Assembly (NCBI GenBank): GCA_036639135.1
Contig: JAVWJE010000067.1
Span: 1-11,436 of the forward strand
Source: Carnobacterium_A sp036639135
Lineage (GTDB): Bacteria > Bacillota > Bacilli > Lactobacillales > Carnobacteriaceae
Length of the DNA: 11,436 bases
Reading direction: 5' to 3'
In this document: positions 7,165 through 11,436 of the stretch, in pieces
Layout: each line of letters starts with the position of its first letter
Numbering within the stretch: the stretch's first letter is position 1
Translations under genes and position numbers: made by a program
Notes under the pieces: model-generated
Told to the model about the DNA's origin: nothing
Seen by the model: only the letters and a program-made list of their open reading frames with translations
Databases searched by the model: none

Positions 7165-7173
7165 TGTTAGGAT
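7165..7173 (+). promoter_or_regulatory. kdpFABC promoter, extended -10 without a clear -35
   Basis: TGTTAGGAT (7165-7173) fits the extended -10 form TGnTAnnnT. No good -35 lies 17 bp upstream; that position is taken by the second operator copy. Transcription would begin near 7180, about 10 nt before the AGGAG at 7190-7194. Downstream alternatives (TACTAT 7176-7181, TATCAT 7179-7184) would start transcription at or inside the ribosome site and are less likely. Confidence 0.45.
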
Positions 7174-7203
7174 TCTACTATCATATAAAAGGAGATGAAC
7201 GAT

Positions 7204-7296
7204 GTGGATGTTGTTGTAATGGGAATAATTGTAATTTTCTATTGGCTGATAAAAATGCTGATTTCATGGTGTGATCGTCAAACAAAAAATACATGA
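7204..7296 (+). CDS. Small membrane peptide upstream of kdpF (30 aa, unassigned)
   Basis: This is a short open frame between the kdp promoter and kdpF. The best start is GTG at 7204, 9 nt after AGGAG (7190-7194), giving 30 residues. An in-frame ATG at 7195 touches the ribosome site and another at 7219 lies further in. The peptide has one hydrophobic segment (about residues 3-22) and a polar, basic end, LIKMLISWCDRQTKNT. It ends with TGA 10 nt before the kdpF start, and its stop overlaps the kdpF ribosome site, which suggests coupled translation. It differs from KdpF, which is encoded next. I recall similar single-span peptides ending in Cys-Asp/Glu-Arg near kdp genes in other bacteria, but could not check this. 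It may be an extra small Kdp subunit or regulator, or a leader frame; function unknown. Confidence 0.55.
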   Translation: MDVVVMGIIVIFYWLIKMLISWCDRQTKNT

Positions 7297-7306
7297 GGGT
7301 GATGAG

Positions 7307-7387
7307 ATGTTAATTGCTTTAGGTGTTTTACTTATCTTTTTAACAGGTTATCTTTTATACGCTTTAATTAATCCGGAAAAATTTTAA
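7307..7387 (+). CDS. kdpF: KdpF, small stabilising subunit of the Kdp K+ pump
   Basis: This is a 26-aa, single-span membrane peptide ending GYLLYALINPEKF, the hallmark C-terminus of KdpF, which helps stabilise the KdpABC complex in the membrane. It starts at ATG 7307, 7 nt after AGGG (7296-7299), and stops 18 nt before kdpA. Its length (26 aa; E. coli KdpF has 29) and its place directly before kdpA support the call. Confidence 0.93.
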   Translation: MLIALGVLLIFLTGYLLYALINPEKF

Positions 7388-7405
7388 TGGGAGAAGGTGT
7401 TCATC

Positions 7406-9124
7406 ATGCTTCAGATAAGTTTAATCATCATACTTTTCTTATCGTTAATTATTCCAACAGGAAATTATTTATACCATATTGCAACAGGACAGCATACTTT
7501 TGCAGATCCAGTTTTTGATAAAGTAGATAATACTATCTATAAGTTATGTGGAATTAAAAAAGAAGATATGAGTTGGAAAAAATATGCATTGTCCATGTTG
7601 TTAACAAATGCAGTAATGACATTAGTTGGCTACTTCGTTTTAAGAATACAGTTTATCCCGTTACTGAATCCAAATGGATTATCTAGTATGGATCCATTCC
7701 TTTCTTTTAACACTGTTATCAGCTTTATAACAAATACAAATCTTCAACATTACTCTGGAGAATCTAGCTTAACTTATTTGAGTCAACTCTTAGTTATTAT
7801 TTTTATGATGTTTACTTCTGCTGCAACAGGATTCTCTGTAGCAATGGCTTTTATTAGGGGGCTTTCAGGAAAAGTTAACTCTTTTGGAAACTTTTATGTT
7901 GACTTAATACGCATTATTACGAGAGTTTTGTTGCCAATATCAATTGTTGGCGGTTTGCTATTAGTATCTCAAGGTGTCCCACAAAATCTTTCGCAAAATG
8001 TGACCGTTCAAACAATTGAAGGAACATACCAGGATATTGCAATGGGTCCTGTTGCTTCATTAGAAATTATCAAACATTTGGGAACCAACGGTGGTGGTTT
8101 TTTTGGAGCTAATTCAACAACTCCATTTGAAAATCCTAATGTAGTAACGAATATGATTGAAATGCTAGCCATGATGCTTTTACCTGGATCTATCGTCATT
8201 GCATTTGGACACATGGTTAATGATCGAAGAAAAGTTAAAGAAGAAGAGACAGATAAAAAAAGTTGGATTGGTCGACAAGCCAAACCATTACTTATTGTCA
8301 TGTCTTCATTATTTATTATTGGGTTAAGTGTTTCTCTATGGGCTGAAAAATCAGGCAATCCTATCTTAGAAAATATCGGTTTAAATCAAGATATGGGCAG
8401 CATGGAAGGAAAAGAAGTCCGATTTGGTATAGAACAATCGGCATTATTTACAACAGTAACAACAGCTTTTACCACAGGTTCTGTCAACAATATGCATGAT
8501 ACTTTAACTCCTATAGGAGGAGCTGTTCCATTAGTAAATATGATGTTAAATGTTGTCTTTGGTGGTAAAGGTGTAGGCTTAATGAATATGATTTTATATG
8601 GTATTTTATCGGTCTTTATCTGCGGATTAATGATTGGTCGAACACCAGAATATTTAGGTAAAAAAATCGAAGGAAAAGAAATGAAGCTAACGGCGTTAGG
8701 AATTATTGTTCATCCTTTACTTATTTTATCTTTTTCAGCCCTTGCATTAGCCACTTCATACGGTGTAGAAGGAATTACAAACCCTGGATTTCATGGTTTA
8801 ACACAAGTATTATACGAATTTTCATCGTCATCAGCAAATAATGGCTCAGGTTTTGAAGGACTAGCTGATAATACTAATTTTTGGAATATAACAACAGGGA
8901 TTGCCATGTTCTTTGGTAGGTATTTGACAATCATTATCCAATTGGCGATTGCAAATTCGTTAATGATGAAACGACAAGTAAACGAATCGATAGGAACATT
9001 AAAAACAGACACAGGAACATTTACAGTAGCTTTATTTATGGTCATTATAATTATCGCAGCGTTAACATTTTTCCCTGCAGTAGTATTAGGACCAATTGCA
9101 GAGCATTTAACCTTATGGAAATAG
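7406..9124 (+). CDS. kdpA: KdpA, K+-binding channel-like subunit of KdpFABC
   Basis: This 572-aa polytopic membrane protein (E. coli KdpA has 557 aa) forms the selectivity filter through which KdpFABC takes up K+ at low external potassium. The four pore-loop regions of the family are present: TNTNLQHYSG (109-118), GTNGGGFFGAN (226-236), TTAFTTGSVNNMHD (352-365) and SSANNGSGFEGLADN (475-489). Many hydrophobic segments surround them, and nothing in the filter looks altered. I start at ATG 7406, 8 nt after GGAGAAGG (7390-7397). A GTG at 7397 in the same frame overlaps that ribosome site and is unlikely. kdpB begins 13 nt after the stop, so translation is closely linked. Confidence 0.97.
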   Translation: MLQISLIIILFLSLIIPTGNYLYHIATGQHTFADPVFDKVDNTIYKLCGIKKEDMSWKKYALSMLLTNAVMTLVGYFVLRIQFIPLLNPNGLSSMDPFLSFNTVISFITNTNLQHYSGESSLTYLSQLLVIIFMMFTSAATGFSVAMAFIRGLSGKVNSFGNFYVDLIRIITRVLLPISIVGGLLLVSQGVPQNLSQNVTVQTIEGTYQDIAMGPVASLEIIKHLGTNGGGFFGANSTTPFENPNVVTNMIEMLAMMLLPGSIVIAFGHMVNDRRKVKEEETDKKSWIGRQAKPLLIVMSSLFIIGLSVSLWAEKSGNPILENIGLNQDMGSMEGKEVRFGIEQSALFTTVTTAFTTGSVNNMHDTLTPIGGAVPLVNMMLNVVFGGKGVGLMNMILYGILSVFICGLMIGRTPEYLGKKIEGKEMKLTALGIIVHPLLILSFSALALATSYGVEGITNPGFHGLTQVLYEFSSSSANNGSGFEGLADNTNFWNITTGIAMFFGRYLTIIIQLAIANSLMMKRQVNESIGTLKTDTGTFTVALFMVIIIIAALTFFPAVVLGPIAEHLTLWK

Positions 9125-9137
9125 AGGTGGATTTTTC

Positions 9138-11192
9138 ATGAATCAAGTAAAGAAGAAAGCATTGATAAATAAAGAAATTTTATTGAGTTCTATAAAAGGT
9201 TCATTTATAAAATTAAACCCGATGTACATGATGAAAAATCCAGTGATATTTGTAGTAGAAATTGGCTTTTTTATCACACTACTTCTAAGTTTCATGCCAG
9301 ATTTATTTGGCAGTGTTAATACAAATGCGCGTATGTACAATAGTATCGTAACAGCTATTCTCTTCATAACGGTTTTGTTTGCAAATTTTGCTGAGTCAGT
9401 TGCAGAAGGGCGAGGTAAAGCACAAGCAGAGAGTCTTAAAAAAACACAAAAGGATATGAAAGCAAGAATATTGAAAGAGGACAAAACTGAAGAAGTGGTT
9501 GATGCCAATCAGTTAAAAAAAGGAGATATGATTCTTGTTAAGTCGGGTGAACTCATTCCCACTGATGGAGAAGTAGTTGAAGGAATTGCTTCTGTGGATG
9601 AGTCTGCTATAACAGGAGAATCTGCCCCTGTAGTAAAAGAAAGCGGGGGTGATTTTGCTTCTGTAACTGGAGGGACAACAGTGGTCAGTGATTGGCTTAA
9701 AATAAGAGTCACTTCCAATCCCGGAGAATCCTTTTTGGATAAAATGATTTCACTTGTTGAAGGGGCTTCAAGAAAGAAAACGCCAAATGAAATTGCATTG
9801 AATACGTTACTAGTCAGTTTGACCATCATTTTCTTGATTGTTATCGTTACCTTATATCCGCTAGCAAGTTATGTAGGAGTAAAGCTAGATATTTCTACAT
9901 TAATTGCTTTAACCGTTTGTTTAATTCCAACAACAATCGGTGGGCTATTATCAGCGATAGGGATTGCTGGTATGGATAGAGTAACCCGCTTTAATGTTAT
10001 CGCTATGTCTGGAAAAGCAGTAGAAGCCTGTGGCGATGTAGACACAATGATTTTAGATAAAACTGGAACAATTACCTATGGAAATCGTATGGCTGCTGAG
10101 TTTTCACCTGTAAAAGGAATAAGTGGGAATGAACTAATTGAAAAGTCTGTGCTCAGTTCTATTCAAGATGATACACCAGAAGGTAAATCTATTGTTGATT
10201 TAGGAATCAAACAAACAGGGAAACACTATACACAAGAGTTACAAACAGCGTTCATTGAATTTACTGCTCAAACTAGAATGAGTGGTATAGATATGGGGGA
10301 TGGGACTAAAATTCGTAAAGGAGCATCTGATGCTATTATTGAATACGTTCAAGCGATGGGTGGATCTGTTCCAAAAGATTTAGAAGAAATCGTTCGAAAT
10401 ATTTCTTCTCTAGGTGGAACACCTCTTGTAGTAAGTGAAAATAGTACTATTTTAGGAGTCATTTATTTAAAAGACACGATTAAACCAGGATTGGTTGAAC
10501 GATTTTCTAGGCTTAGAGAAATAGGAATCAAAACCATTATGTGTACAGGAGATAATCCTTTAACTGCAGCCACAATCGCACAAGAAGCTGGAGTAGACAG
10601 TTTTATTGCCCAATGTAAACCAGAAGATAAAATTAAGGTAATTAAAGATGAACAAGCAGAAGGAAAAGTTGTGGCAATGACTGGAGATGGTACTAATGAT
10701 GCGCCTGCACTTGCTCAAGCAGATGTTGGGATTGCTATGAATAGTGGAACCTCAGCAGCTAAAGAAGCTGCTAACATGGTTGACTTAGACTCAGACCCAA
10801 CGAAGATTTTAGATGTTGTAGAAATTGGAAAGCAACTATTAATTACTCGTGGTTCACTCACAACCTTTAGTATTGCAAATGATGTTGCAAAATATTTTGC
10901 GATTATTCCTGCGATGTTTATGAATGTGATTCCTCAACTTGGTTCTTTAAATATTATGTCTTTATCTACTTCTTATAGTGCAATTTTATCAGCATTGATT
11001 TTCAATGCACTCATCATTCCCTTGCTTATCCCTTTAGCGATGAAAGGAGTCAAGTATAAACCACAACGCTCTGAGAAAATGTTGATCCATAACATGTTGA
11101 TTTATGGTTTAGGAGGAATGATTGTTCCATTTATAGGAATAAAAATTATTGATTTAATTATTTCCCCTATTCTTATGCTAATCGGTCTTTAA
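9138..11192 (+). CDS. kdpB: KdpB, ATPase subunit of the K+ pump KdpFABC
   Basis: This is a 684-aa type IA P-type ATPase (E. coli KdpB has 682 aa) that hydrolyses ATP to drive K+ uptake through KdpA. The actuator motif TGES is at 159-162; S162 corresponds to the serine whose phosphorylation inhibits E. coli KdpB. The phosphorylation motif DKTGT contains D307, the same number as in E. coli. TGDN is at 470-473, GDGTND at 516-521 and the KdpB-specific membrane motif CLIPTTIGGLLSAIGIAG at 261-278. The charged pair D582/K585 in the fifth membrane segment, important for coupling in E. coli (D583/K586), is kept. About seven membrane segments are visible. The ATG has GAGGTGG (9124-9130) 7 nt upstream. 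All catalytic residues are intact, so the pump should be active. Confidence 0.98.
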   Translation: MNQVKKKALINKEILLSSIKGSFIKLNPMYMMKNPVIFVVEIGFFITLLLSFMPDLFGSVNTNARMYNSIVTAILFITVLFANFAESVAEGRGKAQAESLKKTQKDMKARILKEDKTEEVVDANQLKKGDMILVKSGELIPTDGEVVEGIASVDESAITGESAPVVKESGGDFASVTGGTTVVSDWLKIRVTSNPGESFLDKMISLVEGASRKKTPNEIALNTLLVSLTIIFLIVIVTLYPLASYVGVKLDISTLIALTVCLIPTTIGGLLSAIGIAGMDRVTRFNVIAMSGKAVEACGDVDTMILDKTGTITYGNRMAAEFSPVKGISGNELIEKSVLSSIQDDTPEGKSIVDLGIKQTGKHYTQELQTAFIEFTAQTRMSGIDMGDGTKIRKGASDAIIEYVQAMGGSVPKDLEEIVRNISSLGGTPLVVSENSTILGVIYLKDTIKPGLVERFSRLREIGIKTIMCTGDNPLTAATIAQEAGVDSFIAQCKPEDKIKVIKDEQAEGKVVAMTGDGTNDAPALAQADVGIAMNSGTSAAKEAANMVDLDSDPTKILDVVEIGKQLLITRGSLTTFSIANDVAKYFAIIPAMFMNVIPQLGSLNIMSLSTSYSAILSALIFNALIIPLLIPLAMKGVKYKPQRSEKMLIHNMLIYGLGGMIVPFIGIKIIDLIISPILMLIGL

Positions 11193-11266
11193 CTAAAGGA
11201 ATATATGCTATTAAAATAACGAAAAAATCTAAAAATATGAAGATAGGTTTAAAGGAAGGATAACCA

Positions 11267-11436
11267 ATGATGAAAAAAATAATGATAGAATTAAAAACAC
11301 CTCTTTTAGTCAGTATCTTGTTCCTATTCGTCTGTGGTTTAGCATACCCATTGTTAATGACGGGATTAAGCCAAGTTATTTTTCCCAAACAAGCCAATGG
11401 CAGTTTGATTACGATTAATAATAAAATTATAGGTTC
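11267..11436 (+). CDS. kdpC: KdpC, N-terminal part (runs off the right edge)
   Basis: This is the first 56 codons of KdpC, the periplasmic-facing subunit that anchors to the membrane by one N-terminal helix and assists KdpAB; the full length is usually about 190 aa. Visible are the N-terminal membrane segment (about 10-31) and the family pattern AYPLLMTGLSQVIFPKQANG followed by SLI. GGAAGGA (11254-11260) lies 6 nt before ATG 11267. A second ATG at 11270 is almost as well placed. The frame stays open to the window end, so it is truncated by the window rather than visibly broken. The gap of 74 nt after kdpB is longer than the other spacings in this operon. Confidence 0.95.
   Translation, partial: MMKKIMIELKTPLLVSILFLFVCGLAYPLLMTGLSQVIFPKQANGSLITINNKIIG

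Noticed and set aside
7202..7219. ATG 7202 as the first start of the kdp operon
   Set aside because: That frame encodes only five residues (MWMLL); the frame read from GTG 7204 is longer and membrane-like.
7397..7405. GTG start for KdpA
   Set aside because: It overlaps the ribosome site GGAGAAGG; ATG 7406 is correctly spaced.
8008..9829. Minus-strand open frames of 84-121 aa within kdpA and kdpB
   Set aside because: They are antisense to well-conserved coding sequence and have no ribosome sites or recognisable motifs.
11173..11397. Minus-strand 74-aa open frame across the kdpB-kdpC junction
   Set aside because: It overlaps the start of kdpC, which is clearly coding on the plus strand.
1..11436. 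tRNA, rRNA, CRISPR array or defence system
   Set aside because: No tRNA-like cloverleaf, spaced repeat array or defence-type gene was seen on either strand.

Overview
The window is AT-rich DNA. Its Gram-positive type Shine-Dalgarno sites, CopB with a CPH motif, CopY-type operator half-sites and KdpD/KdpE of the Bacillota type point to a Bacillota host. Lactobacillales (for example a Carnobacteriaceae or Enterococcaceae member) is my best guess, by inference only. An insertion-sequence remnant beside a copper pump and a complete potassium-stress locus suggests an accessory region, either a plasmid or a genomic island.

Layout. (1) 1-1017, minus strand: the 5' half of an ISL3-family insertion sequence. 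Its transposase is cut by an in-frame amber codon at 32-34, and the same reading frame carries on past it to the window edge. (2) 1059-3107, minus strand: copB, a P1B-type copper-exporting ATPase with a His-rich N-terminus. It is preceded by a good sigma-A promoter carrying two near-consensus cop boxes 30 bp apart. (3) 3108-3646: a 539-bp gene-free region between divergent genes. It holds the copB promoter, a 20-bp perfect inverted repeat, a 38-bp perfect loopless palindrome, a weaker inverted repeat, and the promoter of kdpDE. (4) 3647-7022, plus strand: kdpD and kdpE, overlapping by 8 bp and closed by a strong intrinsic terminator at 7051-7079. (5) 7110 to the right edge, plus strand: an activator-type promoter with a duplicated OmpR-family operator, a previously unlisted ~30-aa membrane micro-ORF, then kdpF, kdpA, kdpB and the first 56 codons of kdpC, which runs off the window.

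How it works together. KdpD senses potassium limitation and phosphorylates KdpE. KdpE most plausibly binds the two (T/C)TAACA-N5-TTAATA boxes just upstream of the kdpFABC promoter and switches on the high-affinity K+ pump KdpFABC (KdpA channel-like subunit, KdpB ATPase, KdpC and KdpF accessory subunits). The KdpD universal-stress-protein domain carries an exact match to the SxS-x20-FTAxY signature associated with c-di-AMP binding in Staphylococcus aureus KdpD, so second-messenger control of K+ uptake is likely. copB is a separate, divergent unit apparently controlled by a CopY-type repressor that is not encoded in this window.

The genes themselves belong to known families. The less expected items are the micro-ORF ahead of kdpF, the duplicated operator, the palindrome cluster between copB and kdpD, and the nonsense-interrupted transposase.
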